Shown in pieces: positions 38,154-47,179 of a DNA stretch of 64,000 nucleotides. Within the stretch, counting starts at the first letter, position 1. Each line of letters begins with the position of its first letter. This DNA comes from CATQGW01 sp965242565 (lineage in GTDB: Bacteria > Chloroflexota > Dehalococcoidia > Bin125), in assembly GCA_965242565.1 (NCBI GenBank), contig OZ251457.1, forward strand, positions 62,001 through 126,000, written 5' to 3'. The position numbers were made by a program, and so were the translations under genes. The notes under the pieces were generated by a model that did no database searches, was not told where the DNA came from, and saw nothing but the letters and a program-made list of their open reading frames with translations.

Positions 38154-40949
38154 ATGACCGCCGATGCCGCCGACACGCCGCTCCAACGGCTCGTCATCCT
38201 CGACGGCCACGCGATCATCTTCCGCGCCTACTACGCGATGCGCGAGCCGCTGACCGTCAAATCCACCGGCGAGGTCGTCAGCGCCGTCTACGGCTTCGCC
38301 AACACGCTGCTCGCCGTGCTCGACGATCTCCAGCCCACCCACATCGCGCTCGCGCTCGACGTCGACGACGGCACCACCTTTCGGCGCGACCTCGATCCCA
38401 ACTACAAGGCGCACCGCGACGCGATGCCGGAAGACATGCCGCCCCAGATCGAGCGCTGCCGCCAAGTCGCCTCCGCCTTCGGCCTGCCGATCTTCGAAGC
38501 GCCCGGCTACGAGGCCGACGATGTGCTCGCCACGCTCGCCGACCAGGCCGCCGCGCAGGGCGTCGAGACCTGGATCGCCACGCTCGACAGCGACCTCGTC
38601 CAACTTGTCCGCGACGGCGTCTCTATCTACATGTTCCGCCCCTTCCAGCGCGATGTGGTGCGCTACGACTCCGATGAGCGGGTGCGCGACCGCTACGGCG
38701 TGGATCCGATCCAGATCATCGACTACAAGGCGATCGTCGGCGACAAGTCCGACAACATCCCCGGCATCAAAGGCCTGGGTGACAAGGGCGCGGTGAAGCT
38801 GCTCAACACCTGGCGCAGCCTGGAGGAGATCTACGAGCACCTCGACGAGGTCAAGCCGCCCGCCACCCAGAAAAAGCTGCGCGAACAGCGCGACGGAGCC
38901 TTCCTTTCCAAGAAGCTCGCCACCATCGTCCACGACGCGCCCGTCGAGCTCGACCTCGCGCAGGCCGAGGTCGGCGCCTACGACCGTGAGGATGTGATCG
39001 CGATCTTCCGCGAGCTGGAGTTCCGCTCGATCCTCGAGCGCGTCTCGGATCCCGAATGGGGCTCCGGCGCAATCGACGCCGCGCCCGCGCCGCAGCAGGA
39101 CGTCGACTACGACATCGTGCGCGACGAGGCCGCGCTGCAAAAGTGGGTTGAGCGCGCCGCCGCCGCGCCGCTGCTCGCCGTGGACCTCGAAACCTCCGCG
39201 CTCGATCCGATCGACTGCGAAATCGCCGGCTACGCGCTCGCCGACGCCGAAGGCCGCGCCGCCTACATCCCCGTCGGACACCGGCCGTCGCTCGAAGACA
39301 CCGCCGAGCAGCTCGCTCCCGAGCTCGTGCGCGACGCGCTCCGCCCCGTGCTCGAAGACCCGTCCGTGCCCAAGGTGCTGCACAACGCCAAATTCGACAT
39401 CAAGGTGCTCGCCCGCCACGGCATCCGCCTGCGCGGGCTGGCGCACGACACGATGCTCGTCGCCTACCTGCTCAGTGAACCGCAGATCGGCCTCAAGGCG
39501 CTCGCCTCCTCCCGGCTCGGCGTCGAAATGACCCCGATCGAGGCGTTGATCGGCAAGGGCCGCAAGCAGAAATCGATGCTTGATGTGCCCGCCGCGGAAG
39601 CCGGCCCCTACGCCGCCGCCGACGCTGACATGACCCTGCGTCTGGCTGCCGTCCTGATCCCCGAACTCGAAGAGGACGACGCGCTGGCCGCGCTCTACCG
39701 CGAGCTCGAACTGCCGCTGATCGAGGTGCTGGTCGAAATGGAGTTGGCCGGTGTCTCGCTCGACACGGTGCAGCTTCAAGAGCTCGACGCCCGCCTCGAT
39801 CAGGAAATCGAGATCGCCACCCAGCAGATCTACGAGGATGTCGGCCACGAATTCAGCATCGCCTCGCCCAAGCAGCTCAGCGTCGTGCTCTTCGAAGAGC
39901 TCGGCCTGCCCAAAACCCGCAAGACCTCGCAGGGTTTCTCCACCGACGCCCAGCAGCTCGAGCGGCTGGCCGAGAGCCACCCGATCGTCAACCGCGTCCT
40001 CCAGTGGCGCGAACTGACCAAGCTCCGCTCCACCTACGTGGAATCGCTGCCGCCGCTGGTCAGCGCCAGCACCCGCCGCATCCACACCGATTACAACCAG
40101 ACGGTCGCCGCCACCGGCCGCCTCTCCTCCGAGCACCCCAACCTGCAGAACATCCCCGTCCGCACCGAGCTCGGCGCGCAGGTCCGCGCCGCGTTCGTGC
40201 CCCGCGTCTGGGACGCGCTCAACGGCGGCGGCGCGGCTTCCGGCGATGTCTGCTTCGTCAGCGCCGATTACTCCCAGATCGAGCTGCGCGTGCTCGCCCA
40301 CCTCGCCGAAGACGCCGGCCTGATCGAGGCTTTCCGGCGCGGCGAAGACATCCACGCCGCCACCGCCGCCGGCGCCTACGGCGTCGAAATCGCCGATGTC
40401 CAGCCGCAGATGCGCGACACCGCCAAAATGATGAACTTCGGCGTCATCTACGGCATCAGCGCCCACGGACTCGCCCAGCGCACCGGCATGGAGCGGCGCG
40501 ACGCCCAGGCCTTCATCGACGCCTACTTCGGGCGCTTCCCCCGTGTCGCCGAGTGGGGCGAGGAGATCAAGGAAACCACCCGCCAGCGCGGCTACGCCGA
40601 AACCCTGCTCGGACGCCGCCGCTACCTCCCCGCGATCAACTCCGCCAACTTCCAGGCCCGCAGCGCCGCCGAGCGGATGGCGCTCAACATGCCCGTCCAG
40701 GGCACCGCCGCCGACGTGATGAAGCGCGCCATGCTGCGGCTCGCCGACGGACTCGCCGGCCGCGAACTCCGCGCCCGCATGCTGCTCCAGGTCCACGACG
40801 AGCTGATCTTCGAGCTGCCCGCCGCCGAAACGCCCGTCCTGATCGCCCTGCTCCAGGACATCATGCCCACCGCCATCGATATGGTGGTGCCGCTCTCCAT
40901 CGACATCAAAACCGGCGCAAACTGGCGCGACCTGACGCCCGTCGCCTGA
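38154..40949 (+). CDS. polA: DNA polymerase I
   Basis: The polymerase fills gaps in repair and removes RNA primers. Of its 931 residues, 1-290 are the 5'-3' exonuclease (FRAYYAMREPLTVKSTGE; DSDLVQLV; GDKSDNIPGIKGLGDKGA). The 3'-5' exonuclease, about 300-490, keeps its metal ligands (VDLETSALD, HNAKFDIKVL, YAAADADMTL), so proofreading should work. The polymerase domain has SADYSQIELRVLAHL, KMMNFGVIYGISAHGLA and VHDELIFE. In many related bacteria the proofreading site is degenerate, so its retention is of note. It lies 14 nt before a membrane protein gene and mutM. Confidence 0.97.
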   Translation: MTADAADTPLQRLVILDGHAIIFRAYYAMREPLTVKSTGEVVSAVYGFANTLLAVLDDLQPTHIALALDVDDGTTFRRDLDPNYKAHRDAMPEDMPPQIERCRQVASAFGLPIFEAPGYEADDVLATLADQAAAQGVETWIATLDSDLVQLVRDGVSIYMFRPFQRDVVRYDSDERVRDRYGVDPIQIIDYKAIVGDKSDNIPGIKGLGDKGAVKLLNTWRSLEEIYEHLDEVKPPATQKKLREQRDGAFLSKKLATIVHDAPVELDLAQAEVGAYDREDVIAIFRELEFRSILERVSDPEWGSGAIDAAPAPQQDVDYDIVRDEAALQKWVERAAAAPLLAVDLETSALDPIDCEIAGYALADAEGRAAYIPVGHRPSLEDTAEQLAPELVRDALRPVLEDPSVPKVLHNAKFDIKVLARHGIRLRGLAHDTMLVAYLLSEPQIGLKALASSRLGVEMTPIEALIGKGRKQKSMLDVPAAEAGPYAAADADMTLRLAAVLIPELEEDDALAALYRELELPLIEVLVEMELAGVSLDTVQLQELDARLDQEIEIATQQIYEDVGHEFSIASPKQLSVVLFEELGLPKTRKTSQGFSTDAQQLERLAESHPIVNRVLQWRELTKLRSTYVESLPPLVSASTRRIHTDYNQTVAATGRLSSEHPNLQNIPVRTELGAQVRAAFVPRVWDALNGGGAASGDVCFVSADYSQIELRVLAHLAEDAGLIEAFRRGEDIHAATAAGAYGVEIADVQPQMRDTAKMMNFGVIYGISAHGLAQRTGMERRDAQAFIDAYFGRFPRVAEWGEEIKETTRQRGYAETLLGRRRYLPAINSANFQARSAAERMALNMPVQGTAADVMKRAMLRLADGLAGRELRARMLLQVHDELIFELPAAETPVLIALLQDIMPTAIDMVVPLSIDIKTGANWRDLTPVA

Positions 40950-40963
40950 AGGAGCACATCTCA

Positions 40964-41827
40964 ATGGGTGGAATCTTCCGAACGATCGGCAACACCTGGC
41001 AGATCATCAAACTCTCCTGGCGCGTGCTCCAGCTGGACCGCGAACTGATCGTCTTCCCGATCCTCGGCGCGCTCGGCGCGGCCGTGGTCGCCGGCATCCT
41101 GGGCGGCGTCTTCGGCGCGCTGGACCGCTTCGGCGCCGCCGCCGCGGGCAGCTTCAACGCCGTCGACGTGATCATCACCCTCGTCGCCTACTTCGCCGCC
41201 CTCTACCTGATCATCTTCTGCAACGCCGCGCTCGTCGCCGCCGCCCGCGAGCGACTCGAAGGCGGCGACCCCAACGTCGCCTCCGGCTTCCGCGCCGTCC
41301 GACCCATGTGGCTCGCAATCCTCGGCTGGACGCTGATCACCGGCACCGTCGGCCTCATTCTGCAAGCGCTCCAGGCCGCCGCGCAGAACCAGGAGAACGC
41401 CGTCATGCGCATCGTCGGCCAAATCCTGATCGCCATCGTCGGCGCGATCTGGGCCTACATCACCTTCTTCGTGATCCCCGTCCTGGTCGTCGAGCGGATC
41501 GGCCCGATCGAGGCGATCCGCCGCTCCTCGCGCCTGCTCAAGTCCAGCTGGGGCGAGCAGCTCACCGCCAACTTCTCCTTCGGACTGCTCTACCTCGTCG
41601 CCGCCCTGGTCGCCGCCGTCCCCGCGCTCGTGCTCGGCCTGGTCGCGCCGATCCCCGCCGCCATCATCGTCGGCGTCGTCCTGGTCGGCCTCGCGGTCGC
41701 CGCCGTCGCAGCGATGGAGGGCATCTTCAAGGCCGCGCTCTACGAGTGGGTCTCCGAGGGCAAGGGCAGCGAATGGTTCGACGCCGCCCTGCTGCGCGAC
41801 GCCTGGCAGCACAACCCGAATGCCTGA
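40964..41827 (+). CDS. DUF6159-like multi-pass membrane protein
   Basis: The 287-residue protein has about six membrane segments and unknown function. It starts with a cytoplasmic amphipathic stretch GNTWQIIKLSWRVLQLDRELIVFPIL. This is the typical beginning of DUF6159 proteins (several Trp and Asp-Arg-Glu before the first membrane helix). ERIGPIEAIRRSSRLLKSSWGEQ is a conserved cytoplasmic loop. The last segment contains AMEGIFKAALYEWVSEG. It lies between polA and mutM with 14- and 20-nt gaps, suggesting co-transcription rather than a repair role. Confidence 0.75.
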   Translation: MGGIFRTIGNTWQIIKLSWRVLQLDRELIVFPILGALGAAVVAGILGGVFGALDRFGAAAAGSFNAVDVIITLVAYFAALYLIIFCNAALVAAARERLEGGDPNVASGFRAVRPMWLAILGWTLITGTVGLILQALQAAAQNQENAVMRIVGQILIAIVGAIWAYITFFVIPVLVVERIGPIEAIRRSSRLLKSSWGEQLTANFSFGLLYLVAALVAAVPALVLGLVAPIPAAIIVGVVLVGLAVAAVAAMEGIFKAALYEWVSEGKGSEWFDAALLRDAWQHNPNA

Positions 41828-41847
41828 CCAGCGATCTCTGCCAAACC

Positions 41848-42696
41848 ATGCCTGAGCTGCCCGAAGTCGAGACGGTCCGCCGCCAACTCGAACCGCTGAT
41901 CCGCGGCCGCCAAATCGCGGACTTCGCGCTCATGCCCGGCGCGGAGCGCCTGCTGCGCGGCGCGTCCGCCGACGACATCCGCGCCCAGCTGCGCGGGCGC
42001 GCCTTCGAGCGCGTCGACCGGCGCGGCAAGTACCTCGGCCTCCAACTCGACGACGGCCGCTGCTGCGTCGTCCACCTGCGCATGACCGGCGGCCTGCATT
42101 TCCGCCCGCCCGATCACCCAGAGGAACCCTTTACCCGCGCCGTCTTCACCCTCGCCGACGGCTGGCAACTGCGCTTCGTCGATATCCGCAAATTCGGCAC
42201 GCTCGACGTCGTCGACAACATGGCCGACGCGCTGCCCAAACTCGGCCCCGAGCCGCTCAGCGACGAGTTCGACCCCGCCGCCCTGCGCGACGCCCTGCGC
42301 GGGCGCGCCGTCGCGCTCAAATCCGCCCTGCTGGACCAGAAAAACATCGCCGGCATCGGCAACATCTACGCCGATGAGGCGCTCTTCCTCGCCCGCCTGC
42401 ACCCCGAAGTCCCCGCCGGCGCGCTCCGCCCCAAAGAGCGCGACGCCCTCCACGCCGCGATCCGCACCGTGCTCGAAGAAGGCGTCCAACACGGCGGCGC
42501 ATCCTTCCGCGACTACACCGACGCCGCCGGCGAAGAGGGCGAGCAGCAGTACTACGTGCGCGTCTTCCGCCGCACCAACGACCCCTGCGACCAGTGCGAC
42601 ACCCCCATCCGCCGCACCATCGTCGGCGGCCGCGCCACCCACTGGTGCCCCAAGTGCCAACACCCCCGCCAAAAGACGCGCAAAGTTCGCCGCTGA
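41848..42696 (+). CDS. mutM: formamidopyrimidine-DNA glycosylase
   Basis: MutM (Fpg) excises oxidised purines such as 8-oxoguanine and nicks the site. The 282-residue protein begins MPELPEVETVRR, so Pro2 (the Schiff-base nucleophile after Met removal) and Glu3 are in place. HLRMTGGL, the H2TH region QKNIAGIGNIYADEALF, and a C-terminal zinc finger (CDQCDTPI and HWCPKCQ) with the basic tail follow. Start ATG 41848 is fixed by the need for Pro-Glu at positions 2-3. It completes a repair-rich segment uvrA/polA/mutM. Confidence 0.96.
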   Translation: MPELPEVETVRRQLEPLIRGRQIADFALMPGAERLLRGASADDIRAQLRGRAFERVDRRGKYLGLQLDDGRCCVVHLRMTGGLHFRPPDHPEEPFTRAVFTLADGWQLRFVDIRKFGTLDVVDNMADALPKLGPEPLSDEFDPAALRDALRGRAVALKSALLDQKNIAGIGNIYADEALFLARLHPEVPAGALRPKERDALHAAIRTVLEEGVQHGGASFRDYTDAAGEEGEQQYYVRVFRRTNDPCDQCDTPIRRTIVGGRATHWCPKCQHPRQKTRKVRR

Positions 42697-42839
42697 CTAC
42701 TCTCACTCCGTCATTGTCGCGCCCCCTTCCGTCATAGCCGCGCTTGCCGCGGAGCCTGCCCCCGGCTCGAACGGGGGTATCTCGATGTGTGCAGCACCAT
42801 CGTTGCATCCCGCCTCCCTGTCCTCCGTGCCTCCTTTCC

Positions 42840-42987
42840 GTCGCCCCAGACTTGATCTGGGGCCCATACCCATCCCCCTTCGCGGCGCGAGGGTCCCGAG
42901 CGGTCCCCCAACGAGCGTGCGCGGGGACTCCGGGACTCCGTCCCGCCAACCACCGCCGTATGGGCCCCAGATCAAGTCTGGGGCGAC
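42840..42987 (-). repeat. 148-bp element with 30-bp terminal inverted repeats (copy A)
   Basis: Ends are GTCGCCCCAGACTTGATCTG... and its exact reverse complement over 30 bp. The reverse complement of the whole element aligns end to end with copy B at 46891-47038, also 148 bp. No coding capacity is seen, which resembles a MITE. The element lies in the 550-bp gap 42697-43246 between mutM and the secreted-protein gene, with the repeats listed next. Confidence 0.7.
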
Positions 42988-43044
42988 GGAGGGGAGGGGC
43001 GCGGCGATAGAGGCGGGTGCGGGGGTTGGTGGCCGCGCGGGGAG

Positions 43045-43115
43045 ATTCCCGCTCGGGGGCGGGAATGACGAAAAAAAAGGGGGCGGGAATGGCGGGGAAA
43101 AGGGGGCGGACATGA
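43045..43115. repeat. CGTCATTCCCGC family repeats
   Basis: A hairpin ATTCCCGC-tcgggg-GCGGGAAT is followed by GACGAAAAAAAAGG and two further GGCGGGAATGGCGG-type units on the plus strand. Confidence 0.6.
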
Positions 43116-43159
43116 CGGATGGGGGTGGGACGACGGAAAGGCGCGGTGCAGCCGCGCAG

Positions 43160-43230
43160 CGGCGGGCGGGCGCGGCGGGCGGGCGCGGCGGGCGGGCGCG
43201 GCGGGCGCGGCGGGCGGGCGCGGCGCGGCC
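43160..43230. repeat. GCGGGC microsatellite at the end of the secreted-protein gene
   Basis: About eight units of GCGGGCGGGCGC-type sequence form a nearly pure G/C tract immediately after the stop of the gene on the minus strand. It could form stable structure or slip during replication. Confidence 0.65.
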
Positions 43231-43246
43231 CGCGCGCCGTTGGGGG

Positions 43247-46200
43247 TTAGCGGCCTGAGAGCCAGAGCACGGCGCCGGGGGCGATCATGAAGTCGCTCGC
43301 CGTCGCGCCGTCGTAGTGCTTCCAGCTGAAGGGGTCCGCCCGCGAGAGCCGCACCACCGTCGGCGGCAGCGCCTGGTAGAGCGCCGAGGCGGCGACGGCC
43401 GCCTCGCCCTGCCAGGTCGCGTAGCTGTTCGGCGCGGTCGAACTCAGCTCGTCCAGCAGGCCGCGCGGAGCCGCCGGATCGCCGATTTGGAGCAGCCGCA
43501 ACTGCGTCACCTCGCCCGACTCGGCGGTCACGTAGACCATCCCGCCCAGGATCGAGAGGAACTCGGCGCTCGCCTGTCCGTCGGTCGTCTGCGTCTCGGC
43601 CGTCAGGCGCACCGGACCCGGCGTCGTTCCGACGCCGTGCGAGCCCCAGGCCACCGCCGTGCCGTCGGGCACCGCCGCGCCGGCCGCGTCCACGACCGTC
43701 GCCGTCAGGCTGAAGCGCCCGCCCTGCTCCAGCGAGCCGTCGGGTTCGCTGAGCGTGATCGCGGCCGGGCCGCCGCTGACGTTCAGCGTCTGCGTGGCGG
43801 TCAGCGTCCCGGCGCGCACGGTCAGGGTGTATTCGCCGTTGGCCAGCGGTTGGGCGGCGGCGCGATCGACGTTGATCCGCACCTGGCGCTGACCCGCCGC
43901 GTTGAGCGTCGGAGCCTCCGCGCCGCCCAGCGGCCATTCCAGTGCGACGCCGCTCGTCACGCGCTTGCCGTCGGGGTCGCTCAGCGTGACCCGCTGGACG
44001 CCCGCGGCGGGCAGCGTCACCGTGTTGCCGGCCGCGTCCGCCGCCGTGACCGCCAGGGTCAGCGTGTCGCGGTCGTCTTTGTCGGCGCCCTCATCGGGGG
44101 TGCCGAGGTTGAGCAGGCCGCCGGTGGGCGCGGCGATCGCCAGCGCGGCCGGCGGGCCGGTCAGCGCGACCGTGAGCACCGGCGGGCTGAAGAACCCGCC
44201 GTCGGCGGCCAGCACGGTGACGCCGACCCGCGCGGAGCCGGCCCTGCCGCCGTGACTGAGCGTGATCGGAATCGCGCCGGAGTTGGCGCCCGTCAGCGCG
44301 TCGACGTCGATTGTGCAGGTCGGGCCGGCCGCGCCGCCGCCGCCCACGCAGCCGACGCTGCTGTCGAGCGCGCCGACGGTGGTCGAGACGGCGATCGAGG
44401 CGGCGGCGCCGGCGGCCGAGGGCTTGCCGTTCTCGTTGAGCAGTTGCAGCGTAAAGCGCGTCCGCTCGCCCGCCGCGACGCTCGCCGGGAAGGGACGATC
44501 GTCGGCCGTGGCGGTCGTGCCGCGGTCGTCCGTGGCGAAGTCGAAGTCGACCTCGGCCAGCTCCCGCACCCGGCCGATCGTGATCTCGATCGCGTCGCGC
44601 AGCACCACCGCGCTGTTCGCCACGCCGTCCACGCTGAGCCTGACCTGGCCCGTGATCGTGTGGACGCCGTCGCGCGTGCCGGCCGGCACCGTCACCTTGC
44701 CGGCGAGCGTGATCGGGCAGGTCGTGGTGCTCACTTCGTCCACGATTCGCACGGTGCAGCCGCCGTCGCTGAGGTAGATCCCCATGGCATCTGGGTTATC
44801 GCCCTGGTAGTTGGGCTGCGAGATCGCCAGGCGCTCATAGTCGAGATCCTGGACGGTGTAGTAGCTGAAAAAACCCCGGCGCGACGCGACGACGGGAGCG
44901 AGCCGGACTGCGCTCGACGCCGCGGCGTCGGCCCAGGTTCCGGAGGCGGGCCGGGTGAGGACATCGAGCGCCCCCGTGAGTTGCGCGCCGCCTGAGTGCC
45001 CCGCGTTGCCGATCAGCAGGACGCTGGCGTCGCGGTTGAAGGCGAGGCCGCCCCACGCTCCGTAACCGGAGCTGCCGCCGCTGATCGTGGCGCTAGGCAG
45101 CAGCTCGCCGGCCCAGTCGTCGGCCGAGGCGCGCTGGAAGATATGCACGCTCTGCGAGTTGCCTTCGCTGGCGGCGATCGTCGAGCCGTCGGCCGAAACG
45201 GTCGTTTGCTGGCCGAACCACCTGTCCGTGACGGCGTCGGCCCAGCGCCGGCCCAGCAGCACCGCGGTCGGCGCGGTGATCCGCCGCGCCGGTCCCGGCG
45301 AATGGTGCGTCTCCGGATCGAAGCTGCTGGCGTCCTCGCCCGCCCCGATCAGCGTGCCGCTCGCCTCGGGCGCCGCCTGCCAGCCGTCGTCCGGCGCGAC
45401 GAATACGTAGACCTCGCCGAAGTTCGCCGTGCCGCCGCTGAACGCGCCGCCCGCGGTGTCGAACGGATAGCGCTTCTGCGAGGCCGCAATCGAGATCACC
45501 CGCCCGTCTTCCGACAGACCGATCTTGTGCGTGCCGAAGCGGGCCTCGCCGTCTTCGATCAGCGAGCTGACGCGCGAGCAGTAGGCGTCGCAGTCGGCGA
45601 GCACGTCGGGGTCGAACGGGCGCGTCCCGCTCGCGCCCCAGGCCGGTGTGGGCGCGACGGTCAGCTTCACCCCGTCGGCGTATTCGAGGTCGCTCCAGTC
45701 TTCGCCCGCGCCGTCGGGCCGGCTGTAGACGTAGACCGCGCCCATATTGTTCATTCGCTGCGCTCCCACAGCCAGCGTGCCGCCGTCGGCGGAGATGTTG
45801 ACGGACGAGCCGTAGCGGGGATCGGGCGTGCCGCGCCTGTTGCCGAACTCGCTCTGCGGCGGGACGAGGCGTTTGACCATCGTGACGCTCGGCGGGTCCG
45901 CACGCCAGTCGAGCTTGTAGATGTAGAGGCTGCCCACGTTGTCGACGCTGCTGATCTCGTCGCCGTTCGAGCCGATGAACAGCCAGGCGGTCGAGTCGGT
46001 TTCATGCCAGACGGCGCCGCTTTGCCGTTGCCAGTTCTCCGGGTCTCCAGGCGGACGGGCGAAGGTGGGACCGTCGGCCGTGGCGGGCGGCGTGATCACC
46101 GCCGCCTGTTGCTTGTTCCAGACGTCGTAGACGTAGACTTCCTGATCGTTGGAGCGGGCCAGCAGCGTGCGTCGATGCATGCTCAGCGTGATTACCCGCG

Positions 46201-46645
46201 ACCCGCCGCCGACCGGTTCGCCGTCGGTACCGGTTGGGCGGTACAGCGCGGCGCCCATCACGGTCTGGTCGTCCGGCCGCAGCGCGCCGCGGCCCGTCGC
46301 CTCCCAGTCCAGCAGCCCGGGCAGACGCAGCGTCGCGTCGTCGATGCTCAGCCGCCGCCAGAGGGTGTGCGGGCCGGTGAAGCGCAGCGCCGCGGAGACG
46401 CTGAACTCGGAGCCCGGCGCGATGACGCCGTCGGAATCGTCGACGCTGAGCACCAACTCGATGTCGGCGGGAGGCTCGTCGGCGCGGGCCGGGGCGAGGG
46501 TGAGCAGCGAGCCGGCGAGCAGCGCGGCGAGCGCGAGCAGCGCCGCGAGGGCGCTCAGCCGCGGCCCTGCCAGCCCTGAGAAGCGGGGTTTACCCCCCCC
46601 CCCCCCCACAAGTCCGCGAATTTCGGTGTTGTCCGAGTTCCACAT
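43247..46645 (-). CDS. large secreted protein with FG-GAP-like propeller and Ig-like domains
   Basis: The 1132-residue protein is predicted to be exported. After a 15-G tract (codons 13-18) comes a long signal-type segment, LSALAALLALAALLAGSLLT, ending near ARADEPP. Residues ~130-620 read as propeller-like repeats with YVYDVWNKQ, LYIYKLDWR, VYVYSRPDG, VYVFVAPDD and VHIFQRAS strands. Next come Ig/invasin-like beta domains (~680-1070), with segments such as VTDLEQGGRFSLTATVVDAAGAAVP-like folds. A short C-terminal WKHYDGATASDFMIAPGAVL motif ends it. ATG 46645 is chosen for a GGAG site 6 nt upstream. Losing or gaining one G stops translation within 13 codons. It probably sits on the cell surface; adhesion is a guess. 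Confidence 0.8.
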   Translation of the reverse strand: MWNSDNTEIRGLVGGGGGKPRFSGLAGPRLSALAALLALAALLAGSLLTLAPARADEPPADIELVLSVDDSDGVIAPGSEFSVSAALRFTGPHTLWRRLSIDDATLRLPGLLDWEATGRGALRPDDQTVMGAALYRPTGTDGEPVGGGSRVITLSMHRRTLLARSNDQEVYVYDVWNKQQAAVITPPATADGPTFARPPGDPENWQRQSGAVWHETDSTAWLFIGSNGDEISSVDNVGSLYIYKLDWRADPPSVTMVKRLVPPQSEFGNRRGTPDPRYGSSVNISADGGTLAVGAQRMNNMGAVYVYSRPDGAGEDWSDLEYADGVKLTVAPTPAWGASGTRPFDPDVLADCDAYCSRVSSLIEDGEARFGTHKIGLSEDGRVISIAASQKRYPFDTAGGAFSGGTANFGEVYVFVAPDDGWQAAPEASGTLIGAGEDASSFDPETHHSPGPARRITAPTAVLLGRRWADAVTDRWFGQQTTVSADGSTIAASEGNSQSVHIFQRASADDWAGELLPSATISGGSSGYGAWGGLAFNRDASVLLIGNAGHSGGAQLTGALDVLTRPASGTWADAAASSAVRLAPVVASRRGFFSYYTVQDLDYERLAISQPNYQGDNPDAMGIYLSDGGCTVRIVDEVSTTTCPITLAGKVTVPAGTRDGVHTITGQVRLSVDGVANSAVVLRDAIEITIGRVRELAEVDFDFATDDRGTTATADDRPFPASVAAGERTRFTLQLLNENGKPSAAGAAASIAVSTTVGALDSSVGCVGGGGAAGPTCTIDVDALTGANSGAIPITLSHGGRAGSARVGVTVLAADGGFFSPPVLTVALTGPPAALAIAAPTGGLLNLGTPDEGADKDDRDTLTLAVTAADAAGNTVTLPAAGVQRVTLSDPDGKRVTSGVALEWPLGGAEAPTLNAAGQRQVRINVDRAAAQPLANGEYTLTVRAGTLTATQTLNVSGGPAAITLSEPDGSLEQGGRFSLTATVVDAAGAAVPDGTAVAWGSHGVGTTPGPVRLTAETQTTDGQASAEFLSILGGMVYVTAESGEVTQLRLLQIGDPAAPRGLLDELSSTAPNSYATWQGEAAVAASALYQALPPTVVRLSRADPFSWKHYDGATASDFMIAPGAVLWLSGR
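46593..46607. repeat. 15-nt poly(C)/poly(G) tract inside the secreted-protein gene
   Basis: Fifteen consecutive C on the plus strand are read as G on the coding strand, as Val-Gly5 at codons 13-18. With 16 G the next codon is TAA; with 14 G a TGA follows after 12 more codons. Only 15 (modulo 3) gives the full protein. Confidence 0.9.
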
Positions 46646-46744
46646 CGTCGCTCCTGCTTCTTCGCCGCTGCGCCAATTCACAGGCGGCAACCGCACAGTA
46701 GGTAGCCGCTAGGCTAGCACGCCGGCGCGTTGCAAGCCTCCCGG

Positions 46745-46842
46745 GCCCCATTCCCGCCCCTCTCCCTTCTGTCAATCCCGTCGCCGTCCTCTCTCCGTCA
46801 TTCCCGCCCCCTTCCCCTCGTCATTCCCGCCCCCGAGCGGGA
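46745..46842. repeat. CGTCATTCCCGC repeat array
   Basis: Four CATTCCCGC or CAATCCCG units with C/T spacers end in the hairpin ATTCCCGC-cccga-GCGGGAAT. The array lies in the 534-bp gap 46646-47179 upstream of the secreted-protein gene; copy B of the 148-bp element and another hairpin fill the rest. Confidence 0.7.
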
Positions 46843-46890
46843 ATCGGTCACGAGCCCGCCGCCACCCCTCGTTCCGTCGCCTTTCCGTCC

Positions 46891-47038
46891 GTCGCCCCAG
46901 ACTTGATCTGGGGCCCATACGGCGGTCGTTGGCGGGACGAAGTCCCGAGCGGCCTGCGAACAGGGTTGGCGAGGCCGCTCGGGGCGTCGGCGCTGCGAAG
47001 GGGGTTGGGTTTGGGCCCCAGATCAAGTCTGGGGCGAC
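46891..47038 (+). repeat. 148-bp element with terminal inverted repeats (copy B)
   Basis: It starts GTCGCCCCAGACTTGATCTG and ends with the reverse complement over about 26 bp. It is opposite in orientation to copy A, so the two copies flank the 3.4-kb secreted-protein gene as inverted repeats about 4 kb apart. Internal segments such as GTTGGCGGGACGAAGTCCCG and GAAGGGGGTTGGGTTT are shared. Confidence 0.7.
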
Positions 47039-47081
47039 GGAAAAAGACGCCGGAACGACGGACGGAGGCCGCACGGGCCGA

Positions 47082-47105
47082 TTCCCGCTCGGGGGCGGGA
47101 ATGAC
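47082..47105. repeat. CGTCATTCCCGC family hairpin
   Basis: ATTCCCGC-tcgggg-GCGGGAAT followed by GACGG is the same hairpin as at 23371 and 43045. Confidence 0.55.
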
Positions 47106-47179
47106 GGGGAGTTGGGGGCGGGGATGGCGGATTTTGGGGGTGGTTGGGGGGCTGCTACCCTCGCAGCGGAGGCGGCGCG

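Noticed and set aside
43316..44995. A 559-codon plus-strand frame opposite the large secreted protein.
   Set aside because: It is Arg/Ala/Gly/Val-rich with no motifs or ribosome-binding site; the minus-strand reading has a signal peptide and beta-domain repeats.
46593..46607. Treating the C15 run as a sequencing artefact.
   Set aside because: Length errors are possible, but the tract as given keeps the 1132-residue frame open. An artefact would more often break it. The caution is kept in the finding.
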